DNA of 31,191 bases, from assembly GCA_900546055.1 (NCBI GenBank), contig URBG01000018.1:1-31191 (forward strand). Reading direction: 5' to 3'. This DNA is from an uncultured Mycoplasmatota bacterium. GTDB taxonomy: Bacteria > Bacillota_I > Bacilli_A > RF39 > UBA660. The first letter of the stretch is position 1; each line of letters opens with the position of its first letter. Of this stretch, positions 22,456-30,594 are shown one piece after another. The notes under the pieces are model-generated. The model was not told the DNA's origin and did no database searches. It worked only from the letters and a program-made list of their open reading frames with translations. The translations under genes were made by a program, and so were the position numbers.

Positions 22456-23784
22456 TTAAAAAGGTCTAATAGGTTTTTTACTTTTCATTTTTGCTTTACT
22501 ATAATTATGATGGTTTAGTCTTTCGTACTTTTTATTTAGTTCTTCTTCGATTTCTTCTAGCCTCTTTAAAATGCCATTTAATTTTGGATTATTACTATAT
22601 TTATTTTTCATCGATACTTTTAGCATTTGGGCGGTTTTAATATTTTTAGCTGTAACATTTTCTAATGAAGCTAAAGTCTTTTTCCGACTTAACAGGGTTA
22701 AAAAATGAACTTTGCGATAACTAAAATTAGTCCCATTTACTAAGTTAACTGAACTTACTAAATTATTGTTTAAAAGAGAAGAATTATATAGGTCCTGGAC
22801 TTCTTTTCTTTTAAATAATTTAAATGGCAATAGCCTGGCTTTTGAGTTCGGTTTTTTATTAAGCAAATATTCAACTTTATCTGGTATATTATCTTTTTCT
22901 TCAGATATTTTTTGCTTATTTGTAGCATCTTTATCAAGATATTTGGAAAGATGAATGGCTTCATTTAAATAAACTTGAGGCACTACATATTTAGTTTTTG
23001 GAACTACTTTTGGGTCTAATGCGATTGATGGGCTACTTTTTTGGATACTAAAATTAGGTGATTGGCTCGCTTTTAATTCTTGGTTTTGAGCCTTTCTAAT
23101 CAGATGCATAGCCATGGCTGGCGGGATGATAGCAACTAATGGAGCGACTTTTTGAAGTGCTGGTTTTTTAGTTACTAATGGTTCTTGTTTTTGTTTGACT
23201 TGACCTGTTTGATATTGTGGATACCTAGTTAAAATTGGTTTACTTTCATGGTTAGGTTTTTTTGAATCTTTTAATGATTTTTTTATTGGTTCGTTAGGTT
23301 TTATAGTTGGTGTTTGTAATTTAGGCTTTCTTTTTGGTGGTGTTATCCCCTTTTGGGTTTTAACAATATGCAATTTATTTAAAACTGGCTTTTCTGATAA
23401 AGTTTTTTTTATAGAAGGTGCGACTTTTAATTCATTTAACCTTTTTTCAATTTTTTGTCTAATAGGCTTCATTTCTTCTGTTTTAGGAATTTCTTTTAAA
23501 AGTTTTTCTAATTCTTTTTGATGTTTATGAAAATCTAAAACGGGATCTTTTAGTATTTTTTCAGTTTTTTGCTTATAAAATGGATATAGCTCTAGTGGTT
23601 GCTCTTTTAAGGTTTCATTGTAATTAATGATTTCGCCTTTGCTAATTTTGAGTTGTTTTTTTATGGTTTTTTGTGTGCCCTCGTCTTCGTCTTTATTACT
23701 TAAAAAGAACCCAAAAAAAGTTATAATCATTGAGATTATAAACTTAGAGAAATGTTTTATTTTACTGAAAATAGATTCAAGCAT
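22456..23784 (-). CDS. Unrecognised Lys/Pro-rich membrane-anchored protein (442 aa)
   Basis: I do not recognise this protein. An N-terminal segment (about 13-28, FIISMIITFFGFFLS) could anchor it, followed by an acidic stretch NKDEDEGTQ. Residues 30-200 are strongly basic and Pro-rich, with recurring KPxL/KKP elements and probable coiled-coil near 75-120. A short hydrophobic patch (LVAIIPPAMAMHLI, about 218-231) lies in the middle. The C-terminal 100 residues look folded and helical (VHFLTLLSRKKTLASLENVTAKNI; then LNGILKRLEEIEEELNKKYERL). No enzyme motif is visible. A sigma-A-like promoter (23807-23835) lies upstream, with GGGGAA before the ATG. A structural or nucleic-acid/polyanion-binding role would fit its charge but is not shown. 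Confidence 0.8.
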   Translation of the reverse strand: MLESIFSKIKHFSKFIISMIITFFGFFLSNKDEDEGTQKTIKKQLKISKGEIINYNETLKEQPLELYPFYKQKTEKILKDPVLDFHKHQKELEKLLKEIPKTEEMKPIRQKIEKRLNELKVAPSIKKTLSEKPVLNKLHIVKTQKGITPPKRKPKLQTPTIKPNEPIKKSLKDSKKPNHESKPILTRYPQYQTGQVKQKQEPLVTKKPALQKVAPLVAIIPPAMAMHLIRKAQNQELKASQSPNFSIQKSSPSIALDPKVVPKTKYVVPQVYLNEAIHLSKYLDKDATNKQKISEEKDNIPDKVEYLLNKKPNSKARLLPFKLFKRKEVQDLYNSSLLNNNLVSSVNLVNGTNFSYRKVHFLTLLSRKKTLASLENVTAKNIKTAQMLKVSMKNKYSNNPKLNGILKRLEEIEEELNKKYERLNHHNYSKAKMKSKKPIRPF

Positions 23785-23806
23785 ATATATTCCCCACTTC
23801 TTATTT

Positions 23807-23835
23807 AATATATCAATTTTAATGAAAGAAGTAAA
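23807..23835 (-). promoter_or_regulatory. Sigma-A-type promoter of the 442-aa protein gene
   Basis: Minus-strand TTTACT and TATATT separated by 17 nt, 22 nt before the ATG. Confidence 0.45.
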
Positions 23836-23841
23836 GAAATT

Positions 23842-25308
23842 TTATATTTTTTTGGTAGTATCTTCAATTTTAATTGGATAAACACTGGGTCCTTCAATTA
23901 AATTGCCATCAATATCAAATCTGGATCCATGACAAGGACAATCCCATGTCTTATCAGCATTGTTAAAAACTAGGCTGCATTTTAAATGAGGGCAGATGTT
24001 TTTAACTATATGTTTGTCACCTTTTTCATCGATATATACACCACATTTTACACCGTTTATGTTTGTAATATACGCATTATCCATTTGTGGTTTTAATATT
24101 TTGGTTCCGATATAGGTTTTACCTATTTTAAAATTGTTTACTAAATTATTTAAAACTTTCTCAAAGGTAAGGGGCCTTTCGGGATTAAAAAGTCCGATAT
24201 ATTTGTTTTTCCTATTTAGTGCAATGTCAGCTAATATCTCGCCAGATAAAATACCATTAGTCATCCCCCATTTATTGAAACCGGTTGCTATTAATAAATT
24301 GGGATGTTTCTTATTTAATTTACCAATCATCGGCAGATAATCGGCTGTCATAACGTCATGAACTTGCCAAGCATATTCAATTTTATTTTGAAAATGATTG
24401 TTATAAAAGTTTAAAAGTCGTTCTTCTTCTTTTTTATAATCGAGCTTGTCAGCAAGACTATGAGAGTATCCACCTAATAATAAATAGTCATTGTAATATC
24501 TAATTGAATATGTTGGGTTATCAATATTAATTGCACTAAAATCTTGGTTTTCAGCTTTAGCAGCTAAGGCATATGAACGTTCTTGGTGAAGTTTAAAGGG
24601 CATTAGTCCGGGAATGACAAAAAATGGGTAATGGGTACAAATTATTAATTTCGTTGTTTTTATATTACCATGATCAGTTTTTATTAAATATTTGTCATTT
24701 TCGATATCTAAATCTAAGGCAGTAGTGTTTTCATAAATTTTAATTCCGCTTTCTAGAACGACATCTTTAATTTTCATTAGAAATTTAAGAGGATGGTAGG
24801 TAGCTGTGTGTTTAGTGTACAACGCATCTGCACATGGAAAATTTATCGGTAAAGTTTTTTGATCATAGTACGGTACTTCGGCTCTTCCTAAAAAGTCTCG
24901 TTCTTTGTTTAAAAGTTTAGCATTTTCTGTTTCAAAAATATATGAGTCGACTTTTTGAAAGTTGCAATCAATTTGATGCTTTTCGACTATTTCTTCGGCT
25001 TTTTTAATAGCGTATCTTTGGGAATCTAAATATTTTTTAGCTACAGTAAAATCATACATATTTTCAATTTTTGAATAGATATCACCTTGCATATAAGTTA
25101 ATTTACCTGTGGTTTTTGAGGTAACACCATAACCTACTTTATCTTTATCAATTAAAACTATATTATAATTTTCATCTTTTAAATGATAGGCGGTCATTAA
25201 GCCAGCGATGCCTCCACCTACTATTAAAATATCTACGTCTAGATCTTCGTTTAAACTAGGACATGGTTTGTTTGTAATACCTTCAGTCCATATAGATTTT
25301 TGTTTCAT
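23842..25308 (-). CDS. FAD-dependent oxidoreductase with C-terminal Rieske [2Fe-2S] domain
   Basis: 488 aa from the ATG with AGGTGAT 4-5 nt upstream. The N-terminal DAO-type domain has the dinucleotide-binding motif VGGGIAGLMTAYHL (GGGIAG at 31-36), a TSKTTGKLT segment after the first strands, and a late IATGFNKWGMTNGILSGEILA (FAD-binding). The C-terminal Rieske domain carries CPHLKC and CPCHGSRF (C439-x-H441 and C457-x2-H460 for the cluster). The extra C444 and C459 are positioned like the disulphide pair of high-potential Rieske proteins. The architecture matches the YhfW-like family of Bacillota, whose substrate is not known. It has no obvious partner in the window. Confidence 0.92.
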   Translation of the reverse strand: MKQKSIWTEGITNKPCPSLNEDLDVDILIVGGGIAGLMTAYHLKDENYNIVLIDKDKVGYGVTSKTTGKLTYMQGDIYSKIENMYDFTVAKKYLDSQRYAIKKAEEIVEKHQIDCNFQKVDSYIFETENAKLLNKERDFLGRAEVPYYDQKTLPINFPCADALYTKHTATYHPLKFLMKIKDVVLESGIKIYENTTALDLDIENDKYLIKTDHGNIKTTKLIICTHYPFFVIPGLMPFKLHQERSYALAAKAENQDFSAINIDNPTYSIRYYNDYLLLGGYSHSLADKLDYKKEEERLLNFYNNHFQNKIEYAWQVHDVMTADYLPMIGKLNKKHPNLLIATGFNKWGMTNGILSGEILADIALNRKNKYIGLFNPERPLTFEKVLNNLVNNFKIGKTYIGTKILKPQMDNAYITNINGVKCGVYIDEKGDKHIVKNICPHLKCSLVFNNADKTWDCPCHGSRFDIDGNLIEGPSVYPIKIEDTTKKI

Positions 25309-25371
25309 TTTTATCACCTACTATGTTATGAGTAGATTTATTTACTTTTATACATATTTTTAATATTTCAT

Positions 25372-25398
25372 AAAAAAAGAATCTTTTGTAGAGATTCT
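25372..25398 (-). terminator. Rho-independent terminator of the gpmI operon
   Basis: Minus-strand perfect 7-bp stem AGAATCT/AGATTCT with a 7-nt loop and seven U residues, 14 nt after the stop of the 93-aa gene. Confidence 0.88.
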
Positions 25399-25412
25399 AT
25401 TTGTTTATATTT

Positions 25413-25694
25413 TTAACTATCGTATTTTGATCTTAATTCTTTTTCAATCCACTCCATATTGTAGGTAATAAATTCATCTTGCTTTTGCATAATATCTTCA
25501 TATTCTTCAATAAAATAAGGGGTGTTCTGAAACATATTCAACATTTCTTCTGGCGTTCCTTGATAAATTTTTCCGTCAATTGTGACTTCTAATTGATTAT
25601 CTATTTTGGTTAATCTTGGATATTTAGGATTATCTTTATTTTCTTCTCTTATTTCAGCAAGCCGAGCTTGAACATCTTTAGCTTTTAATCCCAT
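25413..25694 (-). CDS. Unrecognised small acidic protein (93 aa), third gene of the gpmI operon
   Basis: I do not recognise this protein. It is soluble and probably mostly helical, with a short beta segment in the middle (LEVTIDGKIYQGTPEEMLNMF) and an acidic C-terminus. Its ATG shares a base with the upstream stop (TAATG), so it is translationally coupled to the tRNA-binding-domain gene; GGAG lies about 11 nt upstream. The terminator at 25372-25398 ends the operon. The VTIDGKIYQGT stretch suggests a small beta-hairpin domain, but no function can be assigned. Confidence 0.8.
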   Translation of the reverse strand: MGLKAKDVQARLAEIREENKDNPKYPRLTKIDNQLEVTIDGKIYQGTPEEMLNMFQNTPYFIEEYEDIMQKQDEFITYNMEWIEKELRSKYDS

Positions 25695-26041
25695 TAGCCA
25701 GCTTGAACTCCATTTGGAACTTCTTCTTCTGGAACCGCAAGAACAGGATTAATTCCGTCATTATATCCTAAATCATAAATCATCCCTTCAGACATTTCAC
25801 CAGCCATTTTTCTTGGTTCTAAATTGACAACAAAAAGGGATTGTTTACCTTCCAAGTCTTTAATGTTTTCTCTTTCGGGTTTCATTCCTGATAAAATATT
25901 TCTTTGAAAATCTCCGAAATCAACAGTCATTCTAACTAATTTTCTTGAATTTTCAACATCCTCAACTTTGAGAATTTTCCCTACTCTGATGTCAATTTTT
26001 TCTAAATCGTCAATTGTTATATTTGGTTTTACTTTTTGCAT
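25694..26041 (-). CDS. tRNA-binding OB-fold protein (CsaA / MetRS beta-like)
   Basis: 115 aa, made of a single EMAP/tRNA_bind OB domain. Signature regions are IDIRVGKILKVEDVENSRKLVRMTVDFG (about 16-43) and NLEPRKMAGEMSEGMIYDL (about 73-91), as in CsaA and the C-terminal appendix of methionyl-tRNA synthetase. The KIDIRVGKI start is closer to the MetRS appendix. It may be a free tRNA-binding module that works in trans with MetRS, or a CsaA-like secretion chaperone; neither can be decided here. It lies 5 nt after gpmI and overlaps the 93-aa gene. Confidence 0.85.
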   Translation of the reverse strand: MQKVKPNITIDDLEKIDIRVGKILKVEDVENSRKLVRMTVDFGDFQRNILSGMKPERENIKDLEGKQSLFVVNLEPRKMAGEMSEGMIYDLGYNDGINPVLAVPEEEVPNGVQAG

Positions 26042-26046
26042 TTATA

Positions 26047-27549
26047 TCACCTTTCTATGAGACTTTCTTCAGTCATTTCTTTGGGTTTAGGTAAATTTAA
26101 TAATTCTAAGATAGTTGGTGCTATATTAGCTAATTTACCATTTTTTAATTTTAGATTTTTATTAGTAATGATAAATGGAACTTTGTTTAATGAATGCGCA
26201 GTTAATATTCTCCCTTCAAAATCTAGCATTTCATCACTATTGCCATGATCAGCAGTAATTAGAAGAACACCGTTTTTTTCTTTTATTTTATCGTAAATTT
26301 TTCCTAAACATTCATCAATGGCTTCCATTGCTTTAATGGTGGCTTTTAAATTACCAGTATGGCCTACCATATCACCATTAGCAAAGTTTAAGACAATGAA
26401 GTCATAGTCTTTATCTAATTCTTTAAGTAAAGTTTCGGTGATGGTAAAAGCACTCATTTCGGGCTTTAAATCATACGTTGCAACTTTTGGAGACGGGATT
26501 AAAATTCTTTGACATCCTTCTAAGTTTAACTCAACCCCACCATCGAAGAAGTATGTTACATGGGCATATTTTTCAGTTTCGGCAATTCTAAGCTGTTTTA
26601 AATGACATTTACTAATATACTCACCCAATGTGTTTTCTAGCTTTGGCTCATGAAAAGCATTTATGCATGCAACATCTTCACTTACAGGCAACATGGTTAA
26701 TAGTTTTAAATTATTAATATACGGTCTTTCAAATTCCGTAAAATTAGGATTTGTTAGTGCCATATTTAATTCACGGAGACGATCTGGACGAAAATTGAAA
26801 ACTATTATTCCGTCATTATCTTCGACATTCCCGTTTTTGTCTAAAATACATGGGACAACAAATTCATCATAAATACCCTCATGATAATTTTGTTTAATTG
26901 CTTCGTGATAATTTTCAAAATATGGTCCTTTTGCTAAAGCGATAGCCTTATATGCCCTTTCTACTCGCTCCCATCGGTTATCACGATCCATAGCATAATA
27001 GCGACCACTTATAGTAGCTATCACACCAATTTTAACTTCATTTAGTTTCGCTTGTAAAATATCAAGATACTTTTCGGCAACATTTGGCAAAGTATCTCTA
27101 CCATCTAAATAAGCATGAATATATAATTTGGAAATATTATTTTCTTTGCATATATCGATGATTTTTAATAAATGATTAATATGAGAATGGATTCCTCCAT
27201 CACTTACTAAACCGAGAATATGTAGTTTTGAATTATTTACTTTTACATGGTTGATAACTGATAAAATATTTTTATTATTTTTAATTTCACCAGTTTCAAT
27301 AGCATGATTGATAAGTTCTAGAGGTTGACAAACGATTCTTCCAGCTCCTATATTCCCATGTCCCACTTCACTATTTCCCATTTGACCATCTGGAAGACCA
27401 ACGGCTTTCCCACTTGCGTCTAACACGGAATTAGGATATTCACTTAATAATCTATTAAAGTTTGGCATATTTGCTTGTTTAACAGCGTTACCATAAACTG
27501 AGTTTTTAAGGCCTACTCCATCTAAAATACACAATAATAAAGGTTTCAT
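26047..27549 (-). CDS. gpmI: 2,3-bisphosphoglycerate-independent phosphoglycerate mutase
   Basis: 500 aa, close to the usual 510. It interconverts 3- and 2-phosphoglycerate in glycolysis using two metal ions (often Mn2+). The alkaline-phosphatase-type core is intact: metal ligand D10 in CILDGVG, phosphoserine S60 in MGNSEVGHGNIGAGR, DGRDT, SGRYYAMDRDNRWERV, FNFRPDR, and the late metal ligands in NFANGDMVGHTG and TADHGNSDEM. The ATG has AGGAGGAG upstream. A promoter with extended -10 is at 27571-27599. Finding it with two small genes rather than with other glycolytic genes is unusual. Confidence 0.97.
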   Translation of the reverse strand: MKPLLLCILDGVGLKNSVYGNAVKQANMPNFNRLLSEYPNSVLDASGKAVGLPDGQMGNSEVGHGNIGAGRIVCQPLELINHAIETGEIKNNKNILSVINHVKVNNSKLHILGLVSDGGIHSHINHLLKIIDICKENNISKLYIHAYLDGRDTLPNVAEKYLDILQAKLNEVKIGVIATISGRYYAMDRDNRWERVERAYKAIALAKGPYFENYHEAIKQNYHEGIYDEFVVPCILDKNGNVEDNDGIIVFNFRPDRLRELNMALTNPNFTEFERPYINNLKLLTMLPVSEDVACINAFHEPKLENTLGEYISKCHLKQLRIAETEKYAHVTYFFDGGVELNLEGCQRILIPSPKVATYDLKPEMSAFTITETLLKELDKDYDFIVLNFANGDMVGHTGNLKATIKAMEAIDECLGKIYDKIKEKNGVLLITADHGNSDEMLDFEGRILTAHSLNKVPFIITNKNLKLKNGKLANIAPTILELLNLPKPKEMTEESLIER

Positions 27550-27570
27550 ATACTCCTCCTATCTTTAATA

Positions 27571-27599
27571 ATTATAACATTTTGCATTAGCTATGGCAA
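27571..27599 (-). promoter_or_regulatory. Sigma-A promoter with extended -10 for gpmI
   Basis: Minus-strand TTGCCA and TGTTATAAT, 17 nt between hexamers, 22 nt before the ATG. Confidence 0.58.
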
Positions 27600-27620
27600 T
27601 TATTGAGGCATTAGTTGACA

Positions 27621-28499
27621 TTATTTTCGTACTTTTATAATATCATCTTCTTCGAGTTCACCAATTAATAATGATGAATTAGGGTTGTGATTTTTTATAT
27701 TGTTTTTAATATTTTTTTCATCGTAGTTTGCATAACAGTACTTGCATAGATGAAGACAAGTATTATAAGCACCAATATCAACCATTTCAATACAATTACA
27801 CTTACGAGCATTCCATTTTTTAAATTTTGTTTTACCAGTTAAATTTTGAGCTATTTCTTTGGTTAAACATTCTTGCTTGATGAAACCATATTCCGTTAAA
27901 TCATTTTCTTCAAAGCATGTTTGCACAGTCATTTTATGTTTTTTAGCACTCTGGCTAAAATTAATGCCTATTTGTTTATAGTCGTTTTCCGTGAAAGGTT
28001 TAATGTTTAAAATGTTCATGTTTTTACGGACGTTTTTGTAATCATCAACAAAGGAAACTATTATATGTTCAACATATCCTTCTAATAATTCGCAAAGGTG
28101 ATTGAATGTTTTAATGTGGTAATTTAAATTATAGTTATTATTTAAAAATATAGGATCGTATCTAACATATAAATTTTCACTACCAATTATTGTTGATATT
28201 TTTTTAATGGCATCAATGATTTTTCCCTTAGGTGGAACGCTTGGCTCAATGTCTTTCTTATAAGGAGTTAAAGTTACATGAAAAAGAATTGGCTTTTTTA
28301 TTTCGGGTAAATAATTAATAATAGGTATGGGATTTTTAGTACAAAACATAATCGCATCTACTTCATTAAAAAATATCCTACTTACTTGTTTTGGATAAAA
28401 AGGATTTCTAACATCAATATAGCCTTCTTTATACCTTTTCATAAACCATTTGGAATAAAAGGCGACGATATCAGTTCGGTCACTAACATTTAATATCAT
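27621..28499 (-). CDS. DUF1848 Fe-S-type protein
   Basis: 292 aa, the full length of DUF1848. The N-terminus MILNVSDRTDIVAFYSKWFMKRYKEGY and the RNPFYPKQVSRI and FCTKNP segments are family hallmarks. The C-terminal third has a cysteine cluster: C195, C211, C234, C236 and CLHLCKYC (C248, C252, C255). The last has the C-x3-C-x2-C spacing of radical SAM proteins, although at the opposite end of the chain. The family's activity is unknown; Fe-S chemistry is likely. It overlaps the upstream SPL-like radical SAM gene by 4 nt (ATGA) and so should be made in fixed ratio with it. No terminator is evident before gpmI. Confidence 0.9.
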   Translation of the reverse strand: MILNVSDRTDIVAFYSKWFMKRYKEGYIDVRNPFYPKQVSRIFFNEVDAIMFCTKNPIPIINYLPEIKKPILFHVTLTPYKKDIEPSVPPKGKIIDAIKKISTIIGSENLYVRYDPIFLNNNYNLNYHIKTFNHLCELLEGYVEHIIVSFVDDYKNVRKNMNILNIKPFTENDYKQIGINFSQSAKKHKMTVQTCFEENDLTEYGFIKQECLTKEIAQNLTGKTKFKKWNARKCNCIEMVDIGAYNTCLHLCKYCYANYDEKNIKNNIKNHNPNSSLLIGELEEDDIIKVRK

Positions 28500-29371
28500 A
28501 TTAATTCCTCGAAGGATTTTATTTTATTGTTTATTACTTTCATGTAGTTACTGTCTATATGATATTCCTTTTGTAGTTTCCAGATTTTTTCGTAAATTGT
28601 TTTTTTATATTCTTTTAAATTAGCGCCATGATATAAAGGATATAGTTTTTTATAAACTTCTAAATTATAGGTCTTTAAAAAGTTTAGAAAGCAGGGTTTT
28701 GTTTTGCCTCTTAGATAAAGGGTTCCTGGCAAAACATAGTCGGCATTTATTTTCTTGGCAGTACGGTAAATAGCGTTTAAGCTATTATAGTCATCAGTTA
28801 AATATGGAATTATTGGCATAAGATGGATACCAACAACAGCATTTGTCTTCTTTTTAATTTCAGCTAAGGCTTTAAAACGGTCAATGCTTTTAGAGGCGTT
28901 GGGTTCTAGTTTTTCTCTTAGTTTTTCATCGGCAGTTGTAATAGTACAGGCAATGTTAACAGTAGTGATTTGAGATAGTTCGTTAATTAAATCGATATCT
29001 CTTAAAATTAATTTAGATTTCGTTGATATAATAATTGGTGTTTTATATTTAATCATTAATTTTAAAACTTCTGGCATAATCTTCATTTCTTTTTCTATTG
29101 CTTGATAGGAATCGGTAACACCGCCAATATTTACGACTTCCCTTTGCCACTTTGGCGATGATAATTCTTTTTCTAAGCATTCTAAGATATTTTTTTTATA
29201 ATAAATAGCTTGAAAATAGGCATCATCATTTAAATAGTCATGGGTATACATGGCAAAACAATATTGACATGAATGCTCACAGCCACGATAAATATTTAAA
29301 TCCCACTTATAAGGAAATCTCCCTTTAACTTTATGCATAGCAGTCTTGGCATTAAATTCTTTATATTTCAC
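28496..29371 (-). CDS. Radical SAM protein, SPL/PA0069-Rv2578c-like
   Basis: 291 aa from a GTG start (MKYKEFNAKTAMHKV), chosen because GGTGAT is 4 nt upstream. The radical SAM motif is in IYRGCEHSCQYCFA (C31, C35, C38), and THDYLNDDAYF follows, close to the NPYRGCEHGCIYCYARPxHEYL signature of the PA0069/Rv2578c branch of the spore-photoproduct-lyase superfamily. Later segments (VVNIGGVTDSYQAIE, TIITTKSxL-like IIISTKSKLILRD) support this. Whether it repairs DNA is unknown for this branch. The consensus promoter with a LexA-like operator (29388-29416) suggests DNA-damage control. It is translationally coupled to the DUF1848 gene. Confidence 0.9.
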   Translation of the reverse strand: MKYKEFNAKTAMHKVKGRFPYKWDLNIYRGCEHSCQYCFAMYTHDYLNDDAYFQAIYYKKNILECLEKELSSPKWQREVVNIGGVTDSYQAIEKEMKIMPEVLKLMIKYKTPIIISTKSKLILRDIDLINELSQITTVNIACTITTADEKLREKLEPNASKSIDRFKALAEIKKKTNAVVGIHLMPIIPYLTDDYNSLNAIYRTAKKINADYVLPGTLYLRGKTKPCFLNFLKTYNLEVYKKLYPLYHGANLKEYKKTIYEKIWKLQKEYHIDSNYMKVINNKIKSFEELI

Positions 29372-29387
29372 ATTTATCACCACTGTT

Positions 29388-29416
29388 ATTATACACAAAC
29401 AATTGTTCGCTGTCAA
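29388..29416 (-). promoter_or_regulatory. Consensus sigma-A promoter of the radical SAM-DUF1848 operon
   Basis: Minus-strand TTGACA and TATAAT, both perfect, separated by exactly 17 nt. It is the strongest promoter in the window, as expected for a gene held off by a repressor. Confidence 0.78.
29396..29409 (-). promoter_or_regulatory. LexA-type SOS box within the promoter spacer
   Basis: The minus-strand 14-mer CGAACAATTGTTTG fits the Gram-positive LexA box CGAAC-N4-GTTCG at 9 of 10 defined positions. It lies wholly between the -35 and -10 elements, where a bound repressor would block RNA polymerase. Confidence 0.55.
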
Positions 29417-29436
29417 TATATTTAAAAATGTAGCTT

Positions 29437-29466
29437 ATAAAAAAGATACTAATATTTAGTGTCTTT
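29437..29466 (-). terminator. Rho-independent terminator overlapping a stop codon
   Basis: Minus-strand 11-bp stem AAAGACACTAA/TTAGTATCTTT with one mismatch, 3-nt loop and U run. The TAG of the 341-aa gene (29449-29451) is inside the stem. Confidence 0.8.
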
Positions 29467-30474
29467 TGTCATTGATAATTGTAAATCTTTTGGTGAATTT
29501 ATTGGTTGCAAACTTTTTAAATCACACGTTGGCATTAGACTAGCATGCGTCAAACTATCAAAGTAGCCACTAACACAAGGAATACTTGATTGCCCACTAT
29601 TATTAATAAAATAATTGACTAAATCCATACTGTTTGAATCAAATTGATTATGGGCATAAAGCATCGGAAAGTTTAAATTACGACCAAATTCTTCAGCAAA
29701 CAATAGTCCTCTTCTTGGACCAAGGATTGGACCTCCATTATCTATGATTTTAGCCATTACGCTATCCAGCAAGCCATTATAAACAGCCAAATCGTGTTGA
29801 TAGCTCAGTGTTGTCATAATAATTTCAGCATTATCTAATTTTCTTGCTTGTTTCGTTTGAGGAAGGGTGATAAATATTCCTTCCCTTTTAAAGAGTTCAT
29901 TAGCTTCTATTAAATCCATACCTATTAATCTTTGATCGTTAATAATTCCTCTTTTATTTTCAGGAATAAGACTTTGAAGATCGCCTTCAACCCCTATTAT
30001 TTTCCCCTCGGTATCAACGCAAAAATAATCTTTTCCTTGGTTATCAAAATGAACGTTTTTTTGATGAGCTGGAACTTTTAATAGTTCTTTTTCTTCAGGC
30101 GATAATGATCTATAAAATTGTTCTATTGACATTAATTCCTCACCTGGTGCTGTACCATCTTTATTCTTACGTCCTTCATAACAAGGTATAAGTTCCACTA
30201 TGCGATTTTTTGTATACTTAAATTCAAACCAAATGGCCATTTTATTTATTAGTTTTTCCACAATCTTTGTTTTTTCTTGTTTGTGAATTTGAGTTCCTTC
30301 AATAGTATCTTGATACCAAGTAATAAAGGTATCATAAAAATTTTCAAGAGATACATCACTATATCTTACTCTATCATTTTTTTCTACTAATTCAATAATT
30401 TCTTCTGGCGTTTTTGGCCATGATTTTTCATTGTATAGTAAAAATTTTTTTACTTCTAATAGACGATTTTTCAC
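29449..30474 (-). CDS. Unrecognised soluble protein (341 aa)
   Basis: I do not recognise this protein. The GTG giving MKNRLLEVKKFLLYN is preferred because AAGGAGG is 8 nt upstream; a TTG two codons earlier is only 2 nt from it. No signal peptide or membrane segment is seen. The N-terminal 100 residues are helical and charged. The middle has a short polar segment IPCYEGRKNKDGTAPGEEL and an acidic VDTEGKIIGVEGDLQSLIPENK. The C-terminal half is richer in conserved-looking motifs (GGPILGPRRGLLFAEEFGRN, MLYAHNQFDSNSMDLVNYFI, CVSGYFDSLTHASLMPTCDL). These resemble no catalytic motif I know. It has its own promoter (30496-30524) and terminator, so it is a single-gene unit. Confidence 0.85.
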   Translation of the reverse strand: MKNRLLEVKKFLLYNEKSWPKTPEEIIELVEKNDRVRYSDVSLENFYDTFITWYQDTIEGTQIHKQEKTKIVEKLINKMAIWFEFKYTKNRIVELIPCYEGRKNKDGTAPGEELMSIEQFYRSLSPEEKELLKVPAHQKNVHFDNQGKDYFCVDTEGKIIGVEGDLQSLIPENKRGIINDQRLIGMDLIEANELFKREGIFITLPQTKQARKLDNAEIIMTTLSYQHDLAVYNGLLDSVMAKIIDNGGPILGPRRGLLFAEEFGRNLNFPMLYAHNQFDSNSMDLVNYFINNSGQSSIPCVSGYFDSLTHASLMPTCDLKSLQPINSPKDLQLSMTKDTKY

Positions 30475-30495
30475 TTCCAAAGCCTCCTTATCACC

Positions 30496-30524
30496 ATGAT
30501 AACATTTTGGTCACTTTTTGTCTA
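30496..30524 (-). promoter_or_regulatory. Sigma-A promoter with extended -10 for the 341-aa gene
   Basis: Minus-strand TAGACA and TGTTATCAT, 17 nt between hexamers, 21 nt before the GTG start. Confidence 0.5.
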
Positions 30525-30565
30525 TATTTGTTATATTAATTATGTGGTTTTTATTATTCAAAATT

Positions 30566-30594
30566 AAAAGAAATGATTATTATTCATTTCTTTT
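30566..30594 (-). terminator. Rho-independent terminator of def, overlapping the stop codon
   Basis: Minus-strand stem AAAAGAAATGA/TCATTTCTTTT with a 7-nt loop that contains the TAA (30580-30582). The U tract is short, made by the stem's own 3' end. Confidence 0.7.
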
